From the NCBI RefSeq assembly GCF_001601575.1, contig NZ_LOHZ01000036.1, positions 1-64,000 on the forward strand: a stretch of 64,000 nucleotides of DNA, written 5' to 3'. The translations under genes were made by a program, and so were the position numbers. The stretch's first letter is position 1, and every line of letters starts with the position of its first letter. The notes under the pieces are model-generated. The model worked only from the letters and a program-made list of their open reading frames with translations. It was not told the DNA's origin and searched no databases. The stretch is from Thermovenabulum gondwanense (GTDB lineage: Bacteria; Bacillota; Thermosediminibacteria; Thermosediminibacterales; Thermosediminibacteraceae). Below are positions 27,931 to 36,477 of this stretch, piece after piece.

Positions 27931-28662
27931 TTATTTATATAACAGCATTAAAATTAATAAAGAAAATATTTCTCCAACCTCGTTCAAAGCTCCATAAGTA
28001 TCACCGGTCATTCCTTTTAATTCTTTCATTATGTAAAAACTAAATATAAGACCCGAAAAAATTAATGTCGTTAAAAAGTAAAATACTTTCACTTTCAAAA
28101 TTATACCGCATATAATAACACATATAAATGAAGATATAAAAAATCTTATCCTGTCTTTTCCGCAATTGAAAGCCTTGCCCAGGCCTTTTTCCCTTAAATA
28201 GGGAAAGAAAACGATACCATAACTAATAAGCCATCTTCCGGCAACCGGTACAATTATTAATAAAAGGGGATTTTCTTTTAAAATAGACAAAATACCCGAA
28301 AACTTTAAAAGAAAATCTAAAACTATTGCAATTACCCCAAAAGCACCGATTCGGCTATCTTTCATTATTTCCAGCTTTTTGTCCCTTTCCTTTCCACTGA
28401 ATATACCATCAGAAGTATCCGCAAGCCCATCCAGATGGATACCGCCCGTAATGACGGTTTCTGCAGTTAAAATTAACGCACAAAGGAAAGATTCTTCCAG
28501 TAAGCCTTTTAATGCAAAAAAAATTATATATAAAATAACTCCAATAAATGCACCGATTAAAGGGAAAAAACACACCGATCGCTGTAAATCTTTTTCGGTG
28601 ATTGGCTTTTTTAAAAATTGAGGAAATCGGGTTAAAAACAAAAGAGCTGCATATAAAGACAA
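27931..28662 (-). CDS. cobS: Adenosylcobinamide-GDP ribazoletransferase (cobalamin synthase)
   Basis: A polytopic membrane protein of about 243 residues that joins adenosylcobinamide-GDP and alpha-ribazole(-phosphate). It has the N-terminal FLTRFP motif, the metal-binding HLDGLADTSDGIFSG block near residue 75 and RIGAFGV near 110, with five or more hydrophobic helices and GDTYGALNE-type residues near the C-terminus. The start is taken as the TTG at 28662 (after AGAGGTGG). A GTG at 28671 overlaps the binding site. It follows cobU with 11 nt. Confidence 0.93.
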   Translation of the reverse strand: MSLYAALLFLTRFPQFLKKPITEKDLQRSVCFFPLIGAFIGVILYIIFFALKGLLEESFLCALILTAETVITGGIHLDGLADTSDGIFSGKERDKKLEIMKDSRIGAFGVIAIVLDFLLKFSGILSILKENPLLLIIVPVAGRWLISYGIVFFPYLREKGLGKAFNCGKDRIRFFISSFICVIICGIILKVKVFYFLTTLIFSGLIFSFYIMKELKGMTGDTYGALNEVGEIFSLLILMLLYK

Positions 28663-28673
28663 AGATACCACCT

Positions 28674-29228
28674 CTATTTAATCTTTAAAGGAATACCCGA
28701 AACCATAAAATAAACTTCTTCCGAAGCTTCAGCAATTCTTTGATTGGCTTCACCCAGAAGGTCTCTGTAAAATCTTGCTAATGGGTATTCGGGAACAATC
28801 CCTAAACCTACTTCATTTGAGACTATAATAAACTTGGCATTCAACTTTCTCGCGTTTTTAAGCATTTCTTCTAATTCTTTCAAAAATTCTCCCCGGATTC
28901 TTTCCTGTAAAAATATATTTTCAGAAAAATCCTTTAAAATCCAGTTTGAAGTATAAAGGGCAATACAGTCTAATAGTACGAATTTTACATCGTCAATATA
29001 ATTTTCTTTTTTGATTTTTTCCAACACCTTAGAAACGTAAAGTGGTTCTTCAATGGTTATCCAGTTTTCGGGTCTTCTTTTTTTATGATTCTCTATTCTT
29101 TTCTCCATTTCTTCATCCTTTGCTTCAGCGGTAGCAATATAAATTACCCTGCCGTCAGTTTCTCTTGCCAATTTTTCCGCAAAAGAGCTTTTCCCGCTTC
29201 TTGCCCCTCCGGTGATAAAAATTATCAT
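28674..29228 (-). CDS. cobU: Adenosylcobinamide kinase / adenosylcobinamide-phosphate guanylyltransferase
   Basis: A 184-residue bifunctional enzyme of the nucleotide-loop assembly pathway. The P-loop GGARSGKSS is at residues 6-14, followed by YIATAEAKDEEM, KRRPENWITIEEP and the LLDCIALY Walker B-like strand. The GMP-accepting His lies in the ENHKKRRP segment (around residue 48). It phosphorylates adenosylcobinamide and transfers GMP from GTP. It forms an operon with btuF, btuC, cobS and cobC, so the unit both imports corrinoids and finishes cobalamin. Confidence 0.95.
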   Translation of the reverse strand: MIIFITGGARSGKSSFAEKLARETDGRVIYIATAEAKDEEMEKRIENHKKRRPENWITIEEPLYVSKVLEKIKKENYIDDVKFVLLDCIALYTSNWILKDFSENIFLQERIRGEFLKELEEMLKNARKLNAKFIIVSNEVGLGIVPEYPLARFYRDLLGEANQRIAEASEEVYFMVSGIPLKIK

Positions 29229-29247
29229 CTTTTAATCCTCCCGAAAC

Positions 29248-30279
29248 TTATGAAAAATCTATTTTCCTATTTTTTATCAATAGATATAGAAAGAAAGGCC
29301 CACCCACTAAAGCTGTGATTATACCTACGGGCATTTCAGATGGGGCTATAATCACTCTTGCAAGGGTATCCATCACCATAAGGTAAAGTCCACCAAATAA
29401 AGCAGAAAAAACGTATAGATTTCTATGGTCTGGGCCTATTATTAGTCTTGAAATATGGGGTATAATGAGACCCACAAACCCAATTATACCACAAAAAGCA
29501 ACTGCAGAAGCGGTAAGTAGAGAAGCTGAAATCAAACATAGTTTTTTTAATAATTCCACGTCCACCCCGGTGAAAAAAGCAGTTTCTTCGCCCAGTTGCA
29601 AGACGTTCAGTCCTCTTAAAATAAATAAACCCGCTAAAAATCCTGTTATTCCATAAGGAAGGTTAATAATCACTTCCTTCCATCCCTGATAAGAAAAGCT
29701 GCCCAGATGCCAGAAATAAATGTTTTTTAATTTTTCTCCTGAAGCGTACATGAGAAACGACACAATAGCTGAAAGAAAACTGCTAACAGCTATTCCCGAA
29801 AGCAAAATTGAAAATGAAAGGGTTTTCCCACCAATTCGTGCTATAGACCATACGAGAAATACTGCAAAAAGAGCGCCAAGAAAAGAAAAAAAAGGGGTCG
29901 CGTTCATTCCAATAAAATTCATACCTTGAAAATACAATATAGCTACCGAAGCTCCTAAGGATGCTCCCGACGACGCCCCAATAACGTAAGGATCGGTTAA
30001 AGGATTCCTGAACATTCCCTGATAAATTACTCCTGCACAGGAAAGTTCAGCCCCCACAATAAAAGAAAGTATTATCCTGGGAAGCCTGAAATTAAGAATT
30101 ATAACTTTTTCCGCAAAAGTTAAGTCATATTCTCTTTTAGTAAATAAGGATAACAGGATCAGGGGTATCTTTTTTGCCGGTATATAAAAGGCACCTATAC
30201 TTATGGATATTACGCTTCCCAGGAAAATTAATAATATTAATAGAAAATAGATATACCTTTTCGTAATTTTACGGAACAT
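29248..30279 (-). CDS. btuC: BtuC-type ABC transporter permease
   Basis: A 343-residue FecCD/BtuC-family permease with about ten membrane helices. Characteristic segments are RLPRIILSFIVGAELSCAGVIYQG, NPLTDPYVIGASSGA and the coupling-helix region GFVGLIIPHISRLIIGPDHR. Given the cobalamin riboswitch and the cob genes behind it, vitamin B12 or other corrinoids are the likely cargo. It follows btuF by 15 nt. No ATPase gene follows in the operon, so the BtuD partner must be encoded elsewhere. Confidence 0.9.
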   Translation of the reverse strand: MFRKITKRYIYFLLILLIFLGSVISISIGAFYIPAKKIPLILLSLFTKREYDLTFAEKVIILNFRLPRIILSFIVGAELSCAGVIYQGMFRNPLTDPYVIGASSGASLGASVAILYFQGMNFIGMNATPFFSFLGALFAVFLVWSIARIGGKTLSFSILLSGIAVSSFLSAIVSFLMYASGEKLKNIYFWHLGSFSYQGWKEVIINLPYGITGFLAGLFILRGLNVLQLGEETAFFTGVDVELLKKLCLISASLLTASAVAFCGIIGFVGLIIPHISRLIIGPDHRNLYVFSALFGGLYLMVMDTLARVIIAPSEMPVGIITALVGGPFFLYLLIKNRKIDFS

Positions 30280-30294
30280 CTTCCCCTCCGGTAA

Positions 30295-31266
30295 TTATTT
30301 AAAAATCTCTGGATGTATAATTTTTGAAAATTGTTCCAACCCATCCACCAGTCTCGGTGTGGGTCTTTGAATAATATTTTCATCCACGTAAAATACCTTG
30401 TCATTTTTTACTGCATTGATATTGCTCCAACCGGGTCTTTTAAGAATGTCTTCTTTTGTCTGTTCATTTACACCGTTAGTACCGTGATGAGAAAATATTA
30501 TAATATCAGGATTTTTAGCTATTATTACTTCCTGTCCATAAACGGGATAAGGCTTATCCGAATCGCCTGCAATATTTTTCCCACCCGCTTTGGTTATAAG
30601 GTCATCTACAAAAGTCCCCGGCCCGACAGTGGTAATGGGTGAAGGCCATAATTCATAAAATACAGTAGGTTTTTTATCCTCAGGTATAGATGAAACTTTC
30701 TCTTTTACGGCATCTATTCTCTTTTTCAGAGAATTTACAAGTTCAGTGGCATCCTTTTCTCTTCCGGTGGCCTTCCCTACGAGAATCAAACTATCAAGCA
30801 TTTCTTCAATATTTTTTGGTTCCAGCACTATAACCGGTATTTTCAATTCTTCCAATCTTTTTACTGGCTTTTCATGCATGGTTGTGGCAAGTACAAGATC
30901 CGGATTTAGCGATATTATTTTTTCTATATTAGGATTTGAAAAATCTCCTATTTTTTCTTTGCTTTTAGCTTCTCCGGGATAATCACAATAGTTTGTAACA
31001 CCTACAACCCTATCGCCTAAACCCAGGGCAAATAATATTTCCGTATTGCTGGGGGATAAAGAAATTATTCTTAAGGGTTCCTTTTCAATCTTAACCTCCC
31101 TGCCAAGGCTGTCTTTTAACGTTACAGGGAAAAGTCCATTATTAGAATTTGAATTTTGCGAATCATTATTTTTGCTGTTTTTGCTGCAGCCAGACAAACC
31201 AACTACAATAATGGCAGCTATTAACAAAATTGTTAAGAGATTTTTGACAATAATTTTGTTTTTCAC
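30295..31266 (-). CDS. btuF: BtuF-type corrinoid-binding lipoprotein
   Basis: A 323-residue extracytoplasmic binding protein. The signal peptide ends in the lipobox LSGC, with lipid attached to Cys27, followed by a Ser/Asn-rich linker. The mature part is a periplasmic-binding fold (PF01497) with RIISLSPSNTEILFALGLGDRVVGVT and NPDLVLATT motifs, as in BtuF and siderophore-binding proteins. It is the first gene after the cobalamin riboswitch, which supports corrinoid binding. Confidence 0.9.
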   Translation of the reverse strand: MKNKIIVKNLLTILLIAAIIVVGLSGCSKNSKNNDSQNSNSNNGLFPVTLKDSLGREVKIEKEPLRIISLSPSNTEILFALGLGDRVVGVTNYCDYPGEAKSKEKIGDFSNPNIEKIISLNPDLVLATTMHEKPVKRLEELKIPVIVLEPKNIEEMLDSLILVGKATGREKDATELVNSLKKRIDAVKEKVSSIPEDKKPTVFYELWPSPITTVGPGTFVDDLITKAGGKNIAGDSDKPYPVYGQEVIIAKNPDIIIFSHHGTNGVNEQTKEDILKRPGWSNINAVKNDKVFYVDENIIQRPTPRLVDGLEQFSKIIHPEIFK

Positions 31267-31341
31267 GGTTCTTCCTCCTCTTATTGCATGTTTTTAATTT
31301 ATTTTTTATTCAAGCCTGAGAAATTACTTTTTATGTAACTA

Positions 31342-31380
31342 AAAAACCCAACCTTTCGGGAAGGAAAAGTTGGGTTTTTC
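31342..31380 (-). terminator. Riboswitch-controlled terminator before btuF
   Basis: On the minus strand AACCCAACTTTTCC pairs with the region containing GGTTGGGTT, followed by TTTTTTAG. It lies between the aptamer and btuF and is the expression platform for premature termination when B12 is bound. Confidence 0.8.
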
Positions 31381-31429
31381 TCCATTAATACCTGTACTCC
31401 CCCTTTCTTCCGAAGGTTCAGTACAAAAC

Positions 31430-31581
31430 TTCAGGCAGGTCTCCTGGCTCCCGGTTCATCTTTCCTGCGCCTTCCCAGGGGTATAACTCCCCAGTGGCAA
31501 ACTGCAGTACATCACCGGTTACAGTGGCGGGACCGCTCAGGACTTTCACCTGATTCCCTATTAAGCAATCCGCACCTGAAG
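31430..31581 (-). ncRNA. Cobalamin riboswitch
   Basis: The minus strand has the conserved cobalamin aptamer elements in order: AGGTGCGG near the 5' end, GGGAATCAGGTGAAAGTCCTGAGCGG, CCCGCCACTGTAACCGG, TTTGCCACTGGG (B12 box type) and GGGAAGGCGCAGG ending in GAGCCAGGAGACCTGCCTG. It governs btuF-btuC-cobU-cobS-cobC. High adenosylcobalamin should shut the operon off through the terminator at 31342-31380. Confidence 0.97.
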
Positions 31582-31611
31582 CTTTACTTTATTCATTTTA
31601 TTCTAAGAACT

Positions 31612-31640
31612 ATTATAAGTTAATTCCCTTTTTATTACAA
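31612..31640 (-). promoter_or_regulatory. Promoter of the B12 riboswitch operon
   Basis: Minus-strand TTGTAA (31635-31640) and TATAAT (31612-31617) with a 17-nt spacer. The -35 box lies within the last codons of ptsI. Confidence 0.7.
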
Positions 31641-33346
31641 GTTTCTTTTATTAGTAACCTGATATCCTCCGCACTTTCCATTAAAAGTACTTTTTCCGCC
31701 AGTTCTTTTGCTTCATCGTATTCGAAGGACCTTATTATCTTTTTTGCAAAAGGTATTGCAGTAGCGCTCATAGAAAATTCGTCAAGCCCTAAACCTAAAA
31801 GAAGCGGTACTGCCAGGGGTTCTCCTGCCATTTCCCCGCACATTCCCGTCCATTTTCCTTCTCTGTGCGAGGCATCAATTACATTCTTTATAAGCCTTAT
31901 TATTGCAGGATGAAAGGGTTCATAAAGATAGGCGATTTTTTCGTTCATTCGATCTACTGCCAATGTATACTGAATAAGGTCATTGGTCCCAATACTGAAA
32001 AAGTCCACTTCCTTGGCAAGAATATCCGCACACACTGCGGCAGAAGGAATTTCTACCATTATGCCTACTTCTATATTTTCATCAAAGGCTACTCCTTCTT
32101 TTTTCAGTTCTTCCATGGCTTCTTCTAATACCCGGTTAGCTTTTCTTATCTCGTCTATCCCGGAAATCATTGGGTACATAATCCTTATCTTGCCATGAGC
32201 ACTGGCTCGCAAAATCGCCCTTAATTGCACTTTAAATAAATCTTTTCTATCCAAACACAGTCTGATAGCTCTGAACCCTAAAAAAGGGTTTAATTCTTCG
32301 GGCATTTCAAGGTAGGGTAGTTTTTTGTCTCCTCCTATATCGAGGGTCCTTATTATTACCGGCTTACCCTGCATTGCCTCAACTACTTCTTTATAAGCTT
32401 TATATTGTTCTTCTTCCGAGGGCATGTCCTCCCTATCCATATATAAAAACTCTGTTCTATACAGTCCAATACCCTCCGCTCCATTTTCCAAGGCACCCTT
32501 AACATCTTTGGGAGTACCTATATTCGCCGATAACTCTACCCTTCTTTTTTTATCTACAGTTTCAGCACTTAAAAAAAGAAGTTCCTTCATTTCTTCTTTA
32601 ATTTTTAAATACTCATCTTTTTTGTCCATGTAGTTTTTCAATGTGTCGCTATCGGGATTAACTATTAAGATTCCGTTTATACCATCCACAATAACCAGTT
32701 CTCCGTCCTTTACTTTTTCACTGACTTCCTGCAACCCAACTACAGCAGGAATTTCCAGCGATCTTGCCATAATGGCGGTATGAGAAGTTCTGCCACCCAT
32801 ATCGGTAGCAAAGGCTAACACTTTATTTTTGTCCAGCTGAGCGGTATCGGAAGGGGTTAAGTCCTTTGCCAGAACAATCACCGTATCATTTAACTCCGAT
32901 AAGCTTTTTATTGGGATGCCTAAAATATTTTTAATTATCCTTTCCCCTACATCCCTAATATCCGCTGCCCTCTCTCTCATGTATTCATCTTCCATAGAAG
33001 AAAAAATATCTATATATCCGTCAATTACCGTTTTAACTGCAAATTCAGCGCATAATTTTTCGTTTTTTATTTTTTCCTCAATCTCTGAAAATAGAACCGG
33101 GTCCTCTAAAACCATTAAATGAGCTTCAAAGATTCTGGCCTTATCTTCTCCTAATTTTTCCAGAGCATTTTCTTTTATCCGTTGCAGTTGTTCTTTGGAT
33201 AAATTTATGGATTTATTTAGTTTTAGAAGTTCTGCCTCAACTTCATCCTCATTAACCCATCTTTGTTCAACTTTCACTTCAATGTTCTTATAAATAAAAG
33301 CTTTCCCAATAGCTATACCCGGTGAAGCTGCAATACCTTTATACAT
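31613..33346 (-). CDS. ptsI: PTS enzyme I (phosphoenolpyruvate-protein phosphotransferase)
   Basis: A 577-residue cytoplasmic enzyme that takes phosphate from PEP and passes it to HPr. The N-terminal domain carries the phosphorylated His189 in GGRTSHTAIMARS. The C-terminal PEP-binding barrel has GLYRTEFLYMD, the IRTLDIGGDK block and the active-site Cys in GMCGEMAGEP (around 503). It would energise the Gat-type PTS at 57400-59447. No ptsH is in the window. Upstream is a small zinc-ribbon-like gene, 13 nt away, on the same promoter. Confidence 0.96.
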   Translation of the reverse strand: MYKGIAASPGIAIGKAFIYKNIEVKVEQRWVNEDEVEAELLKLNKSINLSKEQLQRIKENALEKLGEDKARIFEAHLMVLEDPVLFSEIEEKIKNEKLCAEFAVKTVIDGYIDIFSSMEDEYMRERAADIRDVGERIIKNILGIPIKSLSELNDTVIVLAKDLTPSDTAQLDKNKVLAFATDMGGRTSHTAIMARSLEIPAVVGLQEVSEKVKDGELVIVDGINGILIVNPDSDTLKNYMDKKDEYLKIKEEMKELLFLSAETVDKKRRVELSANIGTPKDVKGALENGAEGIGLYRTEFLYMDREDMPSEEEQYKAYKEVVEAMQGKPVIIRTLDIGGDKKLPYLEMPEELNPFLGFRAIRLCLDRKDLFKVQLRAILRASAHGKIRIMYPMISGIDEIRKANRVLEEAMEELKKEGVAFDENIEVGIMVEIPSAAVCADILAKEVDFFSIGTNDLIQYTLAVDRMNEKIAYLYEPFHPAIIRLIKNVIDASHREGKWTGMCGEMAGEPLAVPLLLGLGLDEFSMSATAIPFAKKIIRSFEYDEAKELAEKVLLMESAEDIRLLIKETCNKKGINL

Positions 33347-33359
33347 ATTCTCCCCCCAA

Positions 33360-33686
33360 CTATTCTTCTTTTTTTAAAATATCTTCCACCTCTTTTACAA
33401 TTCGATAAGGTTTGGTAACAATTCTAATGGGCAGGGAAAGGATAAATTTTTTTAAATCCCCTTCCAGTTCTTTTGTCATTCTGTAAGGTTTCGTCAAAAT
33501 CCTCTCAATAAAGTCAAGGGCATAGTTTTCAAGAAGTTTTTCCCTTCTTATCTCTATTTCGCTACCGCATTCCTCGCATTTTATCCTCTTCAAAATATTT
33601 CCTGCGTAATACACTGTATGCGGGGTTTCTTTATTGCAATGCAGGCAAAAAAGCTCAGCCTCCATTCTCGAGGTCTTACCATCCAT
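33360..33686 (-). CDS. Small protein with zinc-ribbon-like Cys pairs and an internal repeat
   Basis: I do not recognise a characterised function. The 108-residue protein starts with two Cys pairs, CLHC and CEEC, 18 residues apart, probably a zinc ribbon. The C-terminal half has a duplicated segment: TKPYRMTKELEGDLKKF, then about 10 residues later TKPYRIVKEVEDILKK. There is no signal peptide. The start ATG 33686 has AGGAGGT 7 nt upstream. It shares a promoter with ptsI, so a link to PTS or to general metabolism is possible but unproven. Confidence 0.7.
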   Translation of the reverse strand: MDGKTSRMEAELFCLHCNKETPHTVYYAGNILKRIKCEECGSEIEIRREKLLENYALDFIERILTKPYRMTKELEGDLKKFILSLPIRIVTKPYRIVKEVEDILKKEE

Positions 33687-33718
33687 ACCCCGGACCTCCT
33701 GACGATTATTATAAATAT

Positions 33719-33747
33719 AATATAACTTTTAATTTAAGAAGTTGCAA
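33719..33747 (-). promoter_or_regulatory. Promoter of the zinc-ribbon gene and ptsI
   Basis: Minus-strand TTGCAA (33742-33747) and TATATT (33719-33724) with a 17-nt spacer. It separates ptsI from the sigma-54-controlled acetoin dehydrogenase operon. Confidence 0.65.
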
Positions 33748-33754
33748 TATTTTC

Positions 33755-35137
33755 CTAATTGATTTTATGTATCGGAATACCCAGTAAATCGAAAGCACTT
33801 TCCATAGTCACTTCACTTAGGGTTGGATGAGCATGCACGGTATTTACCAATTCTTCCGCGGTACATTCTAATTTTATAGCAAGTACAGCCTCCGAAATAA
33901 GTTCAGTTACGTTTGGGCCTATCATATGAACACCCAGTATCTCATTATATTTGGGTTCAGAAATAATTTTTACAAAACCGGAATTTTGTCCCAAAGTTAA
34001 AGCCCGTCCATTTGCAATGAAAGGAAATTTGCCCACTTTTATCTCTCCGTAAATTCTTTTAGCTTCATCTTCACTCATGCCCACACTTGCAATTTCCGGG
34101 TGGGAATATACACAAAAGGGAATGGCTTTATAATCCATTTTTTCGTTTTCTCCAAGAATGTTTTTTGCTGCAACAATCCCCTCATGGGAAGCCACATGAG
34201 CCAGCTGGTATTTTCCAACAATATCTCCAATTGCATATACATTTTTTATGTTTGTCTGCATTCTTTCATTCACCAGTATCCCTTTTTCGTTTTTTTCAAT
34301 ATTGAGTTTAACTACCGAACTAAAATCCGGCTTTCTCCCTACCGAAACAAGTATTTTTTCAACCGCATATTCCCTTATTTCTTTTTCTGATTCCACCACA
34401 ACCTTTAGACCACTACTATTTTCCTCTATTTTTAAAACTTTCGAATTTACATATATGTTAATACCAGCTCTTTGCAAATGCTTTTTTATTTCTTCAGAAA
34501 TCTCTCTATCAAAATTAGGTATTAGCCGATCCTGCATTTCAATTACTGTAGTTTTCACTCCAAAGGAATTAAAGATAAAAGCCATTTCTAATCCTATTAC
34601 TCCTCCGCCGATTATTGCAAGTGACGAGGGTAATTCCCTCAGATTTAATATTTCTTCACTTGTCAAAACTCCTTGCAAATCGATGCCCGGAATAGGAGGT
34701 TTTAATGGCTTTGAGCCACAGGCTAAAATTATATTATCCGCGGTTATTATTTGCTCCCTATCGTTAAATAAAATTTTCACTTCCTTTTCGCTTTCAAGAA
34801 CCGCTTCTCCACTATAAACATTTACACCATTAGCTCTTAAAAGATTTTCTACTCCTTTTTGCAGTGTTTTTATTACTTTTTCTTTGTATTTCATCAACAT
34901 TTCCCAGTTGATGGAAGTACTTTCAACTTCAATTCCGAAACTCTTAGCTTTTCGTATTGAAGAATAAAATTCAGCACTATGACTGAGTACTTTGGTTGGA
35001 ATACAACCTTTGTTTAAACAGGTTCCTCCCAATTCTCCCTTTTCTATCAAAGCCACCTTTTTATTTTTTTTCCCTAAATAAATGGCGGCGACGTACCCAC
35101 CGGGACCGCCGCCTATAATAGCTACATCGTAATGCAT
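33755..35137 (-). CDS. Dihydrolipoamide dehydrogenase (E3)
   Basis: A flavoprotein of about 460 residues that reoxidises the lipoyl groups of the E2 enzyme with NAD+. The N-terminus has the FAD motif IIGGGPGGYVAA and the redox disulfide in GGTCLNKGCIPTK (Cys40 and Cys45). Further on are the NAD motif IIGGGVIGLEMAF and AIGDIVGKYQLAHVA. The dimer-domain HAHPTLSE supplies the active-site His. The start is ATG 35137 (MHYDVAII), which is better spaced after GGAGGAG than the TTG at 35143. It is the last gene of the E1-E2-E3 operon. Confidence 0.93.
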   Translation of the reverse strand: MHYDVAIIGGGPGGYVAAIYLGKKNKKVALIEKGELGGTCLNKGCIPTKVLSHSAEFYSSIRKAKSFGIEVESTSINWEMLMKYKEKVIKTLQKGVENLLRANGVNVYSGEAVLESEKEVKILFNDREQIITADNIILACGSKPLKPPIPGIDLQGVLTSEEILNLRELPSSLAIIGGGVIGLEMAFIFNSFGVKTTVIEMQDRLIPNFDREISEEIKKHLQRAGINIYVNSKVLKIEENSSGLKVVVESEKEIREYAVEKILVSVGRKPDFSSVVKLNIEKNEKGILVNERMQTNIKNVYAIGDIVGKYQLAHVASHEGIVAAKNILGENEKMDYKAIPFCVYSHPEIASVGMSEDEAKRIYGEIKVGKFPFIANGRALTLGQNSGFVKIISEPKYNEILGVHMIGPNVTELISEAVLAIKLECTAEELVNTVHAHPTLSEVTMESAFDLLGIPIHKIN

Positions 35138-35155
35138 TGACAATTCTCCTCCTCG

Positions 35156-36466
35156 TTATAAAAGCATTTCCACAGGATTCTCCAGCAATTCTTTTATCCT
35201 GTTTAAAAATTTCGCACCCAAAGCACCATCAATTATTCTGTGATCGCAGGAAAGGGTTAATTTCATAATGGGCTTTACCTTTAGCTCATCATTTTCATCA
35301 ACCACGGGAGTTTTTACGATTTTTCCTACAGCCAGTATTGCACTTTCAGGTAAATTAATTACAGCTTTAAATTCCTCAATCCCGAACATTCCCAGGTTTG
35401 AAATGGTAAAAGTTCCTCCTTGATAATCATCGGGTAAAAGTTTTCCGCTCCGTGCTTTTATAATAAGTTCCGAGCTTTCCTTTGAAATTTCGCTCAAACC
35501 TTTTTTATCAGCATTTCTTATTACCGGAACCACAAGGCCTTCTTCCAATGCAACTGCCAGTCCGATATTAATATCCTCCTTAACTATAATAAATTCGTTT
35601 TCGATACTGCTGTTTAACATCGGGTATTCCTTTAATGCCCTTGCGGCCGATTTTATAATTATATCATTTAAGGAAAGTTTCACTCCCGTCAATTTTTCAA
35701 TTTTAACCGAGAGTTCTTCTTTCAATTTTATGGCATTTGTCATATCAACGGATAATGTTAAATAAAAATGCGGAGCTTCTATTTTACTCTTTTTCATTTT
35801 TTCGGCAATAATTTTCCTTGGCCCTGAAAGAGGAATACGTTTTATATTTTCTTCTAAAGTAAGATTTTCATTTATTTTTGATAAAACATCTTCTTTTGTA
35901 ATTCTCATACCTTCTTGTTTTGTAATTGTAGAAAGGTCTATACCTTTTTCTTCAGCAATTTTCTTTGCTACCGGCGTTACTTTTGTTTTGTTAATGTAAT
36001 TTATTACATCCTTTTCTACAATTCTTCCATCAGGACCAGTAGGATTAACATCTTTTATGTCTATATTATTTTCCCTTGCTAATCTTTTTGCCGCAGGCGA
36101 AGCCTTTACCTTCTCAGTTTCACTTTCAGCATTTTTCTTTTCTTCCGTATTTCCTCTAATTTCACCTGTTACTTCTTGTTTTTTCTCCATTATTTCTTCC
36201 GGCTTGCCAACGTCATTATATTCTTCTCCTTCTTTTGTTATAATAGCAATGGTTTTTCCTACTTCAACAACTTGTCCTTCCAAATATACGATTTTTTTCA
36301 ATATACCGCTTTCCGGGCATTCTTCTTCCAAATTTACTTTATCTGTTTGAATTTCAAGGAGAGGTTCTCCTTTTTCTACTCTTTCTCCTTCTTTTTTAAT
36401 CCATCTTATTATTGTACCTTCGGTCATGGTAGTGCCAAGCTTGGGCATTTTAACTTCAAAGGCCAT
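35156..36466 (-). CDS. Dihydrolipoamide acyltransferase (E2) with two subunit-binding domains
   Basis: A 436-residue E2 core enzyme. One lipoyl domain (1-78) carries Lys43 in QTDKVNLEEE. After an acidic linker come two peripheral subunit-binding motifs: SPAAKRLARENNID...VEKDV (about 122-158) and TPVAKKIAEEKGID...TKEDV (about 163-199). The catalytic domain (about 208-436) ends with the SCDHRIIDG active site (His around 408). Most E2 proteins have a single E1/E3-binding domain, so the tandem pair is notable. It follows E1 beta by 12 nt and is most like acetoin-dehydrogenase E2. Confidence 0.92.
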   Translation of the reverse strand: MAFEVKMPKLGTTMTEGTIIRWIKKEGERVEKGEPLLEIQTDKVNLEEECPESGILKKIVYLEGQVVEVGKTIAIITKEGEEYNDVGKPEEIMEKKQEVTGEIRGNTEEKKNAESETEKVKASPAAKRLARENNIDIKDVNPTGPDGRIVEKDVINYINKTKVTPVAKKIAEEKGIDLSTITKQEGMRITKEDVLSKINENLTLEENIKRIPLSGPRKIIAEKMKKSKIEAPHFYLTLSVDMTNAIKLKEELSVKIEKLTGVKLSLNDIIIKSAARALKEYPMLNSSIENEFIIVKEDINIGLAVALEEGLVVPVIRNADKKGLSEISKESSELIIKARSGKLLPDDYQGGTFTISNLGMFGIEEFKAVINLPESAILAVGKIVKTPVVDENDELKVKPIMKLTLSCDHRIIDGALGAKFLNRIKELLENPVEMLL

Positions 36467-36477
36467 TTTCCTTCCTC

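Noticed and set aside
34248-34817. A 189-codon plus-strand ORF opposite dihydrolipoamide dehydrogenase
   Set aside because: Composition is Phe/Ser/Leu-rich as expected from antisense of a Lys/Glu-rich gene; no binding site or domain. The same applies to the other antisense ORFs over 60 codons in the window.
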